Shown: positions 18,585 through 30,396, counted from the first letter of the stretch. The stretch is DNA of 64,000 nt from Alphaproteobacteria bacterium (GCA_009908505.1 JAAAPD010000045.1:1-64000); one strand, 5' to 3'. Notes: a model not told the origin generated them from the sequence alone. Translations and numbers: made by a program.

Positions 18585-18729
18585 GTCTCGTGGTCCTTTG
18601 CGGTTCCACGGACCTGCCTGAAGGCTCTTCCTGACAATAGGCTTAATGATAAAATTGTTTCGGCCAGGGGGCGGCAAAGCCTTCGATTTCCGGAACGATG
18701 CGCCTATATCAGACGCGAAGGGATGACGA

Positions 18730-19194
18730 ATGCCACGACTTTTTGCCTTAGCACTCGCGGGTTTGCTCGCCGGATCGGCCATGGCGCAGGACAGCGGAGA
18801 TCTCTCTGCGGTCGAGCTGTGGCAATCCGACCCCATGACGGTTTTTACCGCCGATGAACTGGATTTGAACGAGTTTTTCTGGATTGCGCGACCCATAGTG
18901 ATCTTCGCCGACAGTCCCAATGACCCGCGCCTGCGCCAACAACTCGACCTGCTGACCGACCGCCCCGAGGCCCTGATCGAGCGTGAGGTCGTGATCGTGG
19001 TCGACACCGACCCCGCCGCCATGTCGCCGCTGCGCGAGCGGTTGCGGCCACGCAGCTTTATGCTGGTGATCATGGGCAAGGACGGCGAGGTCGAGCTTCG
19101 CAAACCCGCCCCCTGGCCGGTGCGCGAGATCTCGCGCTCGATCGACAAGATGCCGCTCAGGCAGCAGGAGATCAACGCCGAGCGCGGGTTCTGA
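18730..19194 (+). CDS. secreted DUF4174 family protein
   Basis: A 154-residue protein with a signal peptide ending AMAQ (residue 20). The mature part has a thioredoxin-like layout: RPIVIFADSPNDPRLRQQLDLL, then IEREVVIVVDTDP and FMLVIMGKDGEVELRKPAPW, matching DUF4174. No active-site cysteines are present, so a redox role is unlikely. It is expected in the periplasm. It lies on the opposite strand inside the pcc-mcm cluster, divergent from the sulfotransferase gene. ATG 18730 has AAGGGATGACGA before it. Confidence 0.8.
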   Translation: MPRLFALALAGLLAGSAMAQDSGDLSAVELWQSDPMTVFTADELDLNEFFWIARPIVIFADSPNDPRLRQQLDLLTDRPEALIEREVVIVVDTDPAAMSPLRERLRPRSFMLVIMGKDGEVELRKPAPWPVREISRSIDKMPLRQQEINAERGF

Positions 19195-19200
19195 ACCATC

Positions 19201-19572
19201 TCAGCCCCCCTCGCCGCGAAGCGCAAGCGCCAGGCCCGCGATCAACGCAACTAGCAGCACCCAGCCCAGTGCCGTGACCGGGTCGATCCCGGCCCCGATC
19301 AACAGGTAGGCCGCCGCCCACATCATCAGCAGGATCACGGCGGCCAAAAGCCAGAACCCGCCCCGCAGGGCGCGCCCGCGGCCGATACCGAAGACCAGTG
19401 CGAAGGCGGCCACCCCGGCAACCGGCGCGGCCAGCAGCCGCAGACCGGACGGGCCGGACTGCCCCGGCGCGAAAACCGCCCCGGCCTGAAGCCGCATCAC
19501 CGCATAGGCCGTTCCCAGCGCAGCCAGGCAGGCCAGCAGGTAGATCAAAGCGATATGCGTGCGGCGCGACAT
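19201..19572 (-). CDS. small four-helix membrane protein, unknown
   Basis: A 123-residue protein that is nearly all membrane: hydrophobic segments at about residues 7-25, 44-62, 70-92 and 98-117. No known family is recognised. It begins 5 bp after the pccA stop (19577) on the same strand, so it is almost certainly co-transcribed with pccA. Conservation of this position in related pcc clusters would suggest a role near propionyl-CoA metabolism, but that is untested here. Confidence 0.65.
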   Translation of the reverse strand: MSRRTHIALIYLLACLAALGTAYAVMRLQAGAVFAPGQSGPSGLRLLAAPVAGVAAFALVFGIGRGRALRGGFWLLAAVILLMMWAAAYLLIGAGIDPVTALGWVLLVALIAGLALALRGEGG

Positions 19573-19576
19573 GGAA

Positions 19577-21574
<1,998 letters not shown>

Positions 21575-21593
21575 GTGCTAGGGTCCTTCAAAG

Positions 21594-21630
21594 CAAAACC
21601 GCCGCCCCGGGAAAATCCCGGAACGGCGGT
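21594..21630 (-). terminator. hairpin terminator upstream of pccA
   Basis: Read on the minus strand, a 7-bp outer stem (ACCGCCG/CGGCGGT, 21598-21604 with 21624-21630), a two-base internal mismatch and a 6-bp inner stem (21607-21612 with 21616-21621, AAA loop) are followed by TTTTGC. It ends the 21669-21872 lipoprotein gene just 20 bp before the pccA start. Confidence 0.8.
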
Positions 21631-21668
21631 CGAATAAGGTCGGGCGCCCCGAACAGGGCGCGTTCAGA

Positions 21669-21872
21669 TCAGCGGCACGCGGTCGTGAATTCGTCGCAGA
21701 GCGCACCGGCAGCGCCACCGGCAATGGCCCCGGTGACCGGGTCGCCACCGAACGCATCGGCGACGACGGCGCCACCCGCGGCACCGGCGAGGCCGCGTTC
21801 GAGATCGTTGTCAAGGCAAGCCGACAGGCCGGCCGCCGCCACACAGGCGAGAACGAGACGGAATTTGAACAT
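21669..21872 (-). CDS. small glycine-zipper lipoprotein
   Basis: A 67-residue lipoprotein: signal with lipobox LSAC (Cys19), then a Gly/Ala-rich segment with GxxxG spacing (GLAGAAGGAVVADAFGG and TGAIAGGAAGAL) typical of membrane-inserting glycine-zipper motifs, and two Cys near the C-terminus (LCDEFTTAC) that could form a disulfide. It resembles small outer-membrane lipoproteins of the SlyB/osmotic lipoprotein type in style but is much shorter. It has its own terminator and lies just upstream of pccA. No function is assigned. Confidence 0.75.
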   Translation of the reverse strand: MFKFRLVLACVAAAGLSACLDNDLERGLAGAAGGAVVADAFGGDPVTGAIAGGAAGALCDEFTTACR

Positions 21873-22188
21873 TGGATACTGCCCTTGTTTTGGTAGGTCT
21901 TATACGGCGGAGAATCACCATTTTCCCGCGTCAACACAACTGAAAACTTGGCGCATGCCCGGATTGCGCGGAATTGCCCCGCCGGACAAGGGGGTGTCGG
22001 CCCGACCGCAGAGCGATCAGGCCGACGAGGGGAAGGGTAACGGTTTTGACAATATACGCGCGGCTGGGAACCGCCCGCACAATCAAGCTGCCACGCCGGG
22101 CCGGCCCGGTCACGCGGAACCTTAGAAAGGGGGCGTGCTTCGGCCATTTCCCGCCAAAAGTGTATTCCGGTGCGCCGATTCCTGCCGA
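21873..22188. other. 316-bp intergenic region, no gene supported
   Basis: No reading frame here has a plausible start and family. It is relatively A/T-rich near the lipoprotein start (TATAAG about 30 bp upstream on the minus strand) and holds a perfect 14-bp palindrome CCGGGCCGGCCCGG at 22096-22109. It probably carries the promoter of the 21669-21872 gene and the end of the transcript from the 22189-22548 gene. Confidence 0.5.
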
Positions 22189-22548
22189 TCATGGGGCCCA
22201 TCCGGGCATGAAGATGTCGGGAAAGCTGGCATGGGCGGCCTTCAAATCGACCCGCAGCAGGGCATCATAGCTTTCCGGATCGAAGGGGTCCTCGGCGGGC
22301 ACGACCTCTCGTTCGAACAGCCAGTTGAGCCGCCCGGCATCCAAGTTGCCGCGCATGAAAGGCTCGTCTCCGAACTGCTCGATCAACGCCCGCAGGAACC
22401 CCTCGTCCGCACGGCGGTCGGCCGGGCGGCGATCGGCATGGCGTTCCCGCCGCTTCAGCGCGGGGGGCGTCCCCTTGGCGGGACGGCGCAAGGTGAACTG
22501 GTAATCGGTGCCGGGCAGGCGGCTGGGGAATCCGCGGTGTTTTTCCAT
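22189..22548 (-). CDS. hypothetical protein, 119 residues
   Basis: A basic N-terminal half (RRPAKGTPPALKRRERHADRR) and an acidic, hydrophobic C-terminal half (RLNWLFEREVVPAEDPFDPESY, LRVDLKAAHASFPDIF). No signal peptide or membrane helix. I do not recognise the family. ATG 22548 is used; an in-frame GTG one codon upstream (22551) is possible, and GGGGAGGGGG lies just before both. It lies within the pcc cluster on the same strand as pccA and pccB, which together with a good ribosome site argues it is real. Confidence 0.6.
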   Translation of the reverse strand: MEKHRGFPSRLPGTDYQFTLRRPAKGTPPALKRRERHADRRPADRRADEGFLRALIEQFGDEPFMRGNLDAGRLNWLFEREVVPAEDPFDPESYDALLRVDLKAAHASFPDIFMPGWAP

Positions 22549-22580
22549 CACGCCCCCTCCCCGGTGAGCGGGCGGATGGT

Positions 22581-22606
22581 CGGGGCGGGCTGCAACGCCC
22601 GCCCCG
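22581..22606. repeat. perfect inverted repeat between two small genes
   Basis: CGGGGCGGGC (22581-22590), a TGCAAC loop and GCCCGCCCCG (22597-22606) form a perfect 10-bp GC stem nine bases after the stop of the 50-residue lipoprotein. No T-tract follows on the minus strand, so it may stabilise the transcript or act as a weak terminator. Confidence 0.6.
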
Positions 22607-22614
22607 GAACCGGC

Positions 22615-22767
22615 CTACTTGTACTTGCCGGTGAACTCGGGCTCGGTGGTGACGGGAACCGGGTCCACGACCACGAATTCCTCGACCTCGCCGGCGTCAT
22701 TGCCGCCGCAGGCCGCAACGAGGGCCAGCACGGCCAAGGCCGCGAAACTCTTGATGCTTTTCGACAT
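22615..22767 (-). CDS. very small lipoprotein, 50 residues
   Basis: Starts at ATG 22767 behind a strong AGGAG. The sequence MSKSIKSFAALAVLALVAACGGND contains a lipoprotein signal with lipobox VAAC (Cys20); the mature 31 residues are acidic (EVEEFVVVDPVPVTTEPEF) and end GKYK. After processing it is little more than a lipidated tail. It is below usual gene-finding length limits but the signal, lipobox and ribosome site support it. It lies between pccB and pccA in the cluster. Function unknown. Confidence 0.75.
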   Translation of the reverse strand: MSKSIKSFAALAVLALVAACGGNDAGEVEEFVVVDPVPVTTEPEFTGKYK

Positions 22768-22984
22768 GTCTGTCTCCTGTCTCTGTTCTGCATATGGACC
22801 CGACCGGTCTTACGCCGGCTCGGTTCCGATTTCCGAGGTAAGGCTGCTTGGGGACAACCCTGTGGAAAACTACGCGAAACAGGGGCGGATTGATACGAGA
22901 CTGATTTCGGCGCCGGGGCCTGTGGCGTACCCGACACAAAGCGGCATACACATGAGCTTCGTTTTGCAAGATATTGTGTCTGCA

Positions 22985-23362
22985 TCAAAAAGCCTCCCAG
23001 ATGCAGTCACCGTTCTGGACGCCGAACACCTCGAAGAACTGGGTCACATCGGGGGCGACCTCGCCGAAGGGCACGTCTTGCGAGGACATCGAGATCACCA
23101 GCTTCTCGACCGCGACATCACTCGCGGCCAGGGCCGGCAACGCGAAATCCGCGCACAGCACGGCAAAGTCATCGGCCACCGCCTCGAAGCCCCGCGCATC
23201 GAGGTCCGGCGCCAGGAAACGGAAGCGCGCGACATCCGGTGCCTCGTCCAGCCGCACCTCCAGCAGGCTGAGCGGCTGGCCCGAAGGCACCGCGACGTCC
23301 TGCGCGGCCACCGCGGGGGCGGCGGCCAGCATCAAGGCGGAAAGGAACAAACGGATCAACAA
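22985..23362 (-). CDS. small secreted protein (DUF6497-like)
   Basis: About 125 residues with a signal peptide (IRLFLSALMLAAAPAVAAQ). The mature part has two cysteines (VLCADFALP, NGDCIWEAF) that may pair in the periplasm. I recall similar proteins beside pccB in Rhodobacteraceae grouped as DUF6497, but am not certain. The start is uncertain: the open frame reaches 23416 but that extension is translated from a hairpin repeat, so I place the start at TTG 23362, where the signal peptide begins and AGGTGG lies upstream. It is the gene following pccB. Confidence 0.6.
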   Translation of the reverse strand: MLIRLFLSALMLAAAPAVAAQDVAVPSGQPLSLLEVRLDEAPDVARFRFLAPDLDARGFEAVADDFAVLCADFALPALAASDVAVEKLVISMSSQDVPFGEVAPDVTQFFEVFGVQNGDCIWEAF

Positions 23363-23377
23363 GGACGCGCCACCTGG

Positions 23378-23440
23378 CTTCTTTGGGTCAAAAATACCGC
23401 GGGGGAGTCGGCCCACCGGGCCGACGGGGGCAGAGCCCCC
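23378..23440 (-). repeat. tandem hairpin element after pccB
   Basis: Two adjacent perfect stem-loops, GGGGGC-AGA-GCCCCC (23426-23440) and GTCGGCCC-ACC-GGGCCGAC (23407-23425), followed on the minus strand by CCCCCGCGGTATTTTTGACC. This reads as a terminator or attenuator of pccB. The same composite of GC hairpins plus a TATTTTTG tail is, from memory, a common intergenic element in Rhodobacteraceae genomes. Confidence 0.65.
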
Positions 23441-23453
23441 GCCCCGCGCGGGA

Positions 23454-24986
<1,533 letters not shown>

Positions 24987-25050
24987 GCGGTGATCCCTCG
25001 GATTGATTGGACCCGTTCTAGACCGCCACGGGACAAAACCCGAGTCCCGA

Positions 25051-25066
25051 TTGGCAAATTTGCAAA
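25051..25066. promoter_or_regulatory. PccR-like operator 1, pccB promoter
   Basis: TTGGCAAATTTGCAAA contains TTTGCAAA and the perfect palindrome GCAAATTTGC. TTTGCAAA is the half-site reported for the Rhodobacter sphaeroides PccR operator (TTTGCAAA-X4-TTTGCAAA). Here the half-sites abut rather than being four bases apart. It lies 65 bp upstream of pccB. Confidence 0.75.
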
Positions 25067-25090
25067 TATCCTGATTTGCCGTACTAGATT

Positions 25091-25106
25091 TTAGCAAATC
25101 TGCGAA
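25091..25106. promoter_or_regulatory. PccR-like operator 2, pccB promoter
   Basis: TTAGCAAATCTGCGAA matches operator 1 at 13 of 16 positions and starts exactly 40 bp from it, close to four helical turns. It lies between pccB and the divergent MFS gene, so either or both could be controlled. Confidence 0.65.
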
Positions 25107-25179
25107 ACTCCGACCTTGTGCGCAATTCGCCCCGGCCATGTGCATGGACAGACCCGTCGAAAGGGCCTAGCCCTGTTTC

Positions 25180-26394
25180 ATGACGACCACTCCCGATGTC
25201 CGGTTTCTTGATCGCCGGACTGCCCCGCACCTCGTGACCTTGATCCTGTTGGCCGGAATTCCCGCGCTCAACATGTCCATCTTCTTGCCATCGCTGAACG
25301 GTATGGCGATCTATTTCGGGGCCGATTACGCGGTGATGCAACTGGCCGTATCGGGCTACCTGGCGGCGACGGCAATCCTCCAGGTGGCGATCGGCCCGCT
25401 GGCGGACAGGTATGGCCGCCGGCCGATGATCCTTGGGGCGCTCGCCCTGTTCCTGATCGCCACGATCGGCACGATCCTGTCCCCGACGGTCGAGGTCTTC
25501 CTAGGCTTTCGGCTGCTTCAGGCGGCGGTGGCCACCGCGATGGTCCTGTCGCGGGCCATCGTGCGCGACATGGTCCCCGACGCCGAGGCGGCCTCGATGA
25601 TCGGCTACGTCACCATGGGCATGGCCCTGGTGCCGATGATCGGGCCGGCCATCGGGGGAGCGCTCGACCAGCTGTTCGATTGGCACGCCTCTTTCGTCTT
25701 TCTCGCAATCGCCGGAGCGGCGGTGCTGGCGCTGGCCTATTACGACCTGGGCGAGACCGTGGCCGGGTCGGGGATGGATTTCCGCGCCCAAATGCGCACC
25801 TATCCCGACCTACTGACATCGCCGCGCTTCTGGGGCTATGTCGCCTGCGCGGCCTTCGGGTCGGGGGCCTTCTTCGCGCTTCTGGGCGGGGCATCCTTTG
25901 TGGCGGGCGAGGTGTTCGGCCTGTCACCTTTCTGGGCCGGGATCGCCCTGGGATCGCCGGCGATCGGCTACGCGATCGGCAATGGCATTTCCGGGCGGTT
26001 CTCGGTGCGGGTCGGGATCGACAGGATGATCCTGATCGGCACGCTGATCGCAGGCGCGGGAATGGGGGCATCGCTGGCGGTTTCGCTGCTGGGCTATTCG
26101 CATCCGCTGCTGTTTTTCGGCTTCTGCACCTCGCTGGGCCTGGGCAATGGCATCATGCTGCCCAATGCCACCGCCGGGTCGCTCTCGGTGCGCCCGCATC
26201 TGGCGGGCACGGCAAGCGGGCTGGGCGGGGCGATCATGATCGGCGGCGGCGCGCTTCTGTCGGCCATCGCGGGCAGCCTCTTGACCGAGGAAACCGGCGC
26301 TTTGCCGCTGCAGGCCATCATGTTCGTGACCTCGGTGCTGGCAACCGGCGCGATCCTGATGGTCATGCGTCGGACGGCAAGACTGAGCCGCTGA
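25180..26394 (+). CDS. Bcr/CflA-type MFS drug-efflux transporter
   Basis: A 404-residue, 12-helix major facilitator. Family features: NMSIFLPSLNGMAIYF in helix 1, QLAVSGYLAATAILQ in helix 2, GPLADRYGRRPMILG as the loop 2-3 signature, and SRAIVRDMVPDAEAASMI in helix 4, all typical of Bcr/CflA proton antiporters. It should export small amphipathic compounds across the inner membrane. It is divergent from pccB across the PccR-like operators, and pccR follows 80 bp downstream on the same strand. The ribosome site is weak (AAGGG about 15 bases upstream). Confidence 0.88.
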   Translation: MTTTPDVRFLDRRTAPHLVTLILLAGIPALNMSIFLPSLNGMAIYFGADYAVMQLAVSGYLAATAILQVAIGPLADRYGRRPMILGALALFLIATIGTILSPTVEVFLGFRLLQAAVATAMVLSRAIVRDMVPDAEAASMIGYVTMGMALVPMIGPAIGGALDQLFDWHASFVFLAIAGAAVLALAYYDLGETVAGSGMDFRAQMRTYPDLLTSPRFWGYVACAAFGSGAFFALLGGASFVAGEVFGLSPFWAGIALGSPAIGYAIGNGISGRFSVRVGIDRMILIGTLIAGAGMGASLAVSLLGYSHPLLFFGFCTSLGLGNGIMLPNATAGSLSVRPHLAGTASGLGGAIMIGGGALLSAIAGSLLTEETGALPLQAIMFVTSVLATGAILMVMRRTARLSR

Positions 26395-26409
26395 TCGTTG
26401 CGCGGCAGG

Positions 26410-26447
26410 TTTGCAAAGGCTATCGTCTTCCCAAGCTAAACTGCAAA
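26410..26447. promoter_or_regulatory. candidate PccR autoregulatory sites
   Basis: An exact TTTGCAAA (26410-26417) and a related ACTGCAAA (26440-26447) lie 30 bp apart, start to start, in the 80 bp upstream of pccR. The arrangement suggests autoregulation by PccR. Confidence 0.55.
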
Positions 26448-26474
26448 ACCCCGACCGCCCAAGGACCCCACGAC

Positions 26475-27869
26475 ATGGCGACCCAGAAACTCTATGCCGG
26501 CGCCAAGCTGCGCGAATTGCGCGGGCGCATCGGCCTGACTCAAAAGGCCTTTGCCGAGAAGTTGGGCGTGTCCCTGCCCTATCTCAACCAGATGGAAAAC
26601 AACAACCGCCCGGTCTCGACCACGGTTGTTCTGGCCCTTGCCCAGGAATTCGGCTTCGACGTGACCGAGTTGCAATCGGGCGACGAGGCGCGCCTTGTCT
26701 CGGACATGCGCGAGGCCCTGGCCGACCCGGTCTTCACCAGTACCGCGCCGCCGCAATCCGACCTGCGCCTGGCGGCCTCCAACGCACCGGCGCTGGCGCG
26801 TGCCTTTCTGGAGCTGCACACCGCCTATCGCCAGACCCATGAACGCCTGGCCAGCCTGGACGAGGCGCTGGGGCGCGAAGACAGCCGCCTCCAGCCCAGC
26901 CCGTGGGAAGAGGTCCGCGACTTCTTCCATTACTGCGACAATTACATCGATGCCGTCGACCGCGCCGCCGAAAGCTTTGCCGCCAAGGCCGGCCCGGATA
27001 TCGAGGCCGCGGCCGTCGCCGCGCTCACGCGTCATGGCGTCACCATCGCCCGCAGCCGCGACCCCGAGATCCGGCGCTATGACGCGGGCAGCAAGACCCT
27101 GACGCTCGCGCGCACCGCCGCGCCTTCGACGCAGGTCTTCCAGATGCTTCTTCAGCTGGCCCTTCTGCAACAGGACAAGCTGCTTGAGGCGACGCTTGAT
27201 TTCGCCCGTTTCCAGAGCGACCAAGCCCGATCCATCGCCAAGATCGGGCTGGCTAATTATTTTGCCGGTGCCGCGCTGATGCCCTACGGCGCCTTTCTTG
27301 CGGCCGCGCAGGAGACCCGGCACGACCTGGAACGGTTGGCGGACCGCTTCAGCGCCTCGCTGGAACAGGTGGCGCACCGTCTGTCCACGCTGCAACGGCC
27401 TGGGGCCAAGGGGATTCCCTTTTTCTTCGTGCGCGTGGACCAGGCCGGGACGATCACCAAGCGGCATTCGGCCACCACCCTGCAATTCGCGCGCTTCGGC
27501 GGGGCCTGCCCGTTGTGGAACGTCCACCGGGCCTTCGAAACACCCGGCCGCTGGTTGCGGCAACTGGCCGAAACGCCCGACGGCGTGCGCTATTTCTGCC
27601 TGGCGCGGAACGTGTCCAAGCCCGGCGGGGCCTGGGGCATACCCACACGCCGCTACGCGATCGGGCTGGGCTGCGAGGTGAAACACGCAGGCGCGCTGAC
27701 CTATGCCGACGACATGCCCACCGACCATACCGAAGCCTTCGAGCCGATCGGAATTTCCTGCCGCATCTGCGAGCGGCGCAATTGCCCGCAGCGCTCGGTT
27801 CCGCCCCTGGAACGGCAGCTGCGCGTGGATCCCAATCACCGGGGCATGCTGCCCTATCAGGTCGATTGA
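26475..27869 (+). CDS. pccR: PccR, short-chain acyl-CoA responsive regulator
   Basis: A 464-residue regulator of the ScfR family (with RamB, PrpC-associated and PccR members). Residues about 10-60 form an XRE-type helix-turn-helix (LRELRGRIGLTQKAFAEKLGV and SLPYLNQMENNNRPVS). The long middle and C-terminal part is the DUF2083-type domain, with the terminal cysteine cluster GISCRICERRNCPQR. In Rhodobacter sphaeroides PccR activates pccB during growth on propionate or acetate. The frame is open far upstream, but ATG 26475 starts the helix-turn-helix domain. TTTGCAAA sites lie before this gene and before pccB. Confidence 0.93.
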   Translation: MATQKLYAGAKLRELRGRIGLTQKAFAEKLGVSLPYLNQMENNNRPVSTTVVLALAQEFGFDVTELQSGDEARLVSDMREALADPVFTSTAPPQSDLRLAASNAPALARAFLELHTAYRQTHERLASLDEALGREDSRLQPSPWEEVRDFFHYCDNYIDAVDRAAESFAAKAGPDIEAAAVAALTRHGVTIARSRDPEIRRYDAGSKTLTLARTAAPSTQVFQMLLQLALLQQDKLLEATLDFARFQSDQARSIAKIGLANYFAGAALMPYGAFLAAAQETRHDLERLADRFSASLEQVAHRLSTLQRPGAKGIPFFFVRVDQAGTITKRHSATTLQFARFGGACPLWNVHRAFETPGRWLRQLAETPDGVRYFCLARNVSKPGGAWGIPTRRYAIGLGCEVKHAGALTYADDMPTDHTEAFEPIGISCRICERRNCPQRSVPPLERQLRVDPNHRGMLPYQVD

Positions 27870-27926
27870 CGCGCGGGCCGGTTTCGGGACACAAGTATCG
27901 GATACCAACGCGGGGAGGAACGCACC

Positions 27927-28382
27927 ATGGAGCTGAGCGGAACACAGGTGATCGCCGCCGACAGGGACACGGTCTGGGCCCATCTGAACGACGCCCAAAC
28001 GCTAATGGCCTGCATCCCCGGCTGTGAAGAACTGACCGGCAATCCGCAGGACGGGTTCGAGGCCGTGGTCAAGCAGAAGGTCGGCCCCGTCAAGGCGACC
28101 TTCAAGGGCCACGTGACACTGGAAAACGTAAACGCGCCCGAAAGCTACACGCTGGTGGGCGAAGGTAAGGGCGGCGTGGCCGGCTTTGCCAAGGGATCGG
28201 CCGATGTCGCCCTTGCCCCGACCCCCGAGGGCACCGAACTGTCCTACACGGTGGATGCCAAGGTGGGCGGCAAACTGGCACAGCTGGGCAGCCGCGTGGT
28301 GGGCGGGTTCGCCCGTAAAATGGCCGATTCCTTCTTCGACAATTTCAAGACTCAGGTGGAAGGACCGGGCGAAGACGCCTGA
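27927..28382 (+). CDS. CoxG-like SRPBCC family protein
   Basis: A 151-residue START/SRPBCC-fold protein of the carbon monoxide dehydrogenase subunit G (CoxG) family: the opening MELSGTQVIAADRDTVWAHL, the PGCEEL motif and a later GFAKGSADVAL loop are characteristic. CoxG proteins bind small hydrophobic ligands or help membrane attachment of molybdenum dehydrogenases; no such dehydrogenase is in the window. It follows pccR by 57 bp on the same strand with GGGGAGGA upstream, so it may be co-transcribed. Confidence 0.85.
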   Translation: MELSGTQVIAADRDTVWAHLNDAQTLMACIPGCEELTGNPQDGFEAVVKQKVGPVKATFKGHVTLENVNAPESYTLVGEGKGGVAGFAKGSADVALAPTPEGTELSYTVDAKVGGKLAQLGSRVVGGFARKMADSFFDNFKTQVEGPGEDA

Positions 28383-28418
28383 TCCTTCCGAATCGCGGCC
28401 CCAGGGGCCGTCGCCCGA

Positions 28419-28658
28419 TCAGGCCTTCTGAAGCTCGTTCCAGAGCTGGTCCTTCAGGGCCAGGCGCTGCTTGCGCAGCTCGGCCATGTGCAGGTCATCG
28501 GTGGGTTCCACGTCGGTTTCGGCGCGATGCACCGCGCGGTTGACCTCGTGGTATTCCTCGAAAAGCTTGGCGAAATGGGCGTTTTCAACCTTGAGCTTGT
28601 GGATCGTATCGATGTGATCCGGAAATTCCTCGGCCAGCTCGTGGGGGGTATGCGACAT
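28419..28658 (-). CDS. YdcH family protein (DUF465)
   Basis: A 79-residue, wholly helical protein with the family pattern HKLKVENAHFAKLFEEYHEVNRAVHRAE and a C-terminal LRKQRLALKDQLW helix, which together form an antiparallel coiled coil. The function of YdcH/DUF465 is not established. It is a monocistronic gene, convergent with the CoxG-like gene, and shares the intergenic region with the 3' end of betA. ATG 28658 is preceded by AAAGGGAGAA. Confidence 0.85.
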   Translation of the reverse strand: MSHTPHELAEEFPDHIDTIHKLKVENAHFAKLFEEYHEVNRAVHRAETDVEPTDDLHMAELRKQRLALKDQLWNELQKA

Positions 28659-28744
28659 GGTTCTCCCTTTCTGTTCGCGTCTTCACGGATCGACGCTAGA
28701 GGGCGGCGCGCTCGTCCACTTTGACAGGGATCAAAGGAAATCGC

Positions 28745-30385
28745 CTATCTTTGCGAATGCTGCCAGCCCGGATGGACCCAGGGCCGGTCATTGGCCCGCG
28801 GCAGATGACGGCCCAGCACGTGATCGGCGATCTTTTCGCCGACCATGATCGACGGCGCGTTCAAATTTCCGTTGGTGATGCGCGGAAAGATCGAGCTGTC
28901 GGCCACCCGCAGCCCGTCCACGCCGATCACCCGGCCCTGCGGGTCGACCACCGCCGCGGGGTCGTCGGCCCGGCCCATCCGGCAAGTGCCGCAGGGGTGA
29001 TAGGCGCTTTCGGTGTGTTCGCGGATCACCTCGTCGAGCTGCGAATCGCTCTGGGCCTGCTGGCCGGGCACCAATTCCTCACCACGCCAGGGGTCGAAGG
29101 CCTTCTGTTTCAGGATTTCGCGGGTCAGGCGGATGCAGGTGCGGAACTCGTCCCAGTCGTCGGGGTGGGACATGTAGTTGAAGAAAATGCTCGGATCGTC
29201 CGCGGGGTCAGCCGAGCGTAAGGTCACCGCCCCGCGCGATTTCGACCGCATCGGCCCGACATGGGCCTGATAGCCTTCCCGCGCGCCCTTGCCGTCATAG
29301 CGCACGGCCAGGGGCAGGAAATGGAACTGGATGTCCGGATAGGCGATGCCCGCACGACTGCGAATGAAGCCGCAGCTTTCGAACTGGTTGCTGGCGCCGG
29401 GGCCACGCCGCCCGAAGAGCCATTGCGCGCCGACCCAGGCTTTTCCCAGCAGGTTCCAGTACTTGTAGAGGCTGACGCGGCCCTTCGCCGACATCTGGAC
29501 GTAGAGTTCCAGGTGATCCTGCAGGTTCTGCCCCACGCCGGGGCGGTCGGCCACGACCTTGATCCCGTGTTCGGCCAAGTGCGCCGCCGGGCCGATCCCC
29601 GACAGCATCAGCAGCTTGGGCGAATTGATGGCCGAGGCCGCGACGATCACCTCGGCCCGCGCCGTGATCACGCGGCCATCCGACAGCGCCACCCCGGTCG
29701 CGCGGCCTGCTTCGATCACCAGTTTCGCGGCCAGCCCGTGGACGATACGGCATCGGCCCGACTCTTGCGCCGGACTGAGATAGGCCCGCGCCGCAGACCA
29801 GCGTTTGCCCTGCCAGATCGTTGCCTCGAAGGGTCCGAAGCCCTCTTGCTTTTCGCCGTTGTAATCGTCTGTCAGCTCATAGCCGGCCTGGCCCCCGGCC
29901 TCGATGAAGGCCCGCACAAGGGGGTTCTTGCCCGCCCCGCGCGTGACGTGCAGCGGGCCGCCCCGACCGCGCCAGGCCGGGTCACCACCGCGCCCGCCAT
30001 CGTGCCAGTCCTCCATACGCCGGAAATACGGCAGCACGTCGGCATAGGCCCAGCCCTCGGCCCCGGTTTCGGCCCAATGGTCGAAATCATGGGCATGGCC
30101 GCGGACGTAGATCATCCCGTTGATCGAGGACGACCCGCCGATCACCTTGCCCCGCGGACAGGCCAGCCGCCGCCCGCCAAGGTGCGGTTCGGGCTCGGTC
30201 CGGTACCCCCAGTCGTAGCGGCGCATGTTCATCGGGTAGGACAGCGCGCCGGGCATGTTGATCAGCGGCCCTAGGTCGGGGCCACCGAATTCGATGACCA
30301 GCACCGATCTGCCGGCCTCGGCCAGCCGATAGGCCATGGCGCAGCCCGCCGAGCCGGCCCCGACGATGACGTAATCAGCCTGCAT
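28745..30385 (-). CDS. betA: choline dehydrogenase
   Basis: A 546-residue GMC flavoprotein that oxidises choline to betaine aldehyde at the inner membrane. FAD-binding GAGSAG is at residues 9-14; the GMC signatures [21 protein letters not shown] and [17 protein letters not shown] are present; the catalytic His region [13 protein letters not shown] is intact. It is the last gene of betI-betC-betB-betA and starts 12 bp after the betB stop. ATG 30385 is preferred over GTG 30391 because CGGAG precedes it at proper distance. Regulation by BetI and choline is expected. Confidence 0.96.
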   Translation of the reverse strand: MQADYVIVGAGSAGCAMAYRLAEAGRSVLVIEFGGPDLGPLINMPGALSYPMNMRRYDWGYRTEPEPHLGGRRLACPRGKVIGGSSSINGMIYVRGHAHDFDHWAETGAEGWAYADVLPYFRRMEDWHDGGRGGDPAWRGRGGPLHVTRGAGKNPLVRAFIEAGGQAGYELTDDYNGEKQEGFGPFEATIWQGKRWSAARAYLSPAQESGRCRIVHGLAAKLVIEAGRATGVALSDGRVITARAEVIVAASAINSPKLLMLSGIGPAAHLAEHGIKVVADRPGVGQNLQDHLELYVQMSAKGRVSLYKYWNLLGKAWVGAQWLFGRRGPGASNQFESCGFIRSRAGIAYPDIQFHFLPLAVRYDGKGAREGYQAHVGPMRSKSRGAVTLRSADPADDPSIFFNYMSHPDDWDEFRTCIRLTREILKQKAFDPWRGEELVPGQQAQSDSQLDEVIREHTESAYHPCGTCRMGRADDPAAVVDPQGRVIGVDGLRVADSSIFPRITNGNLNAPSIMVGEKIADHVLGRHLPRANDRPWVHPGWQHSQR

Positions 30386-30396
30386 TTTCACTCCGA

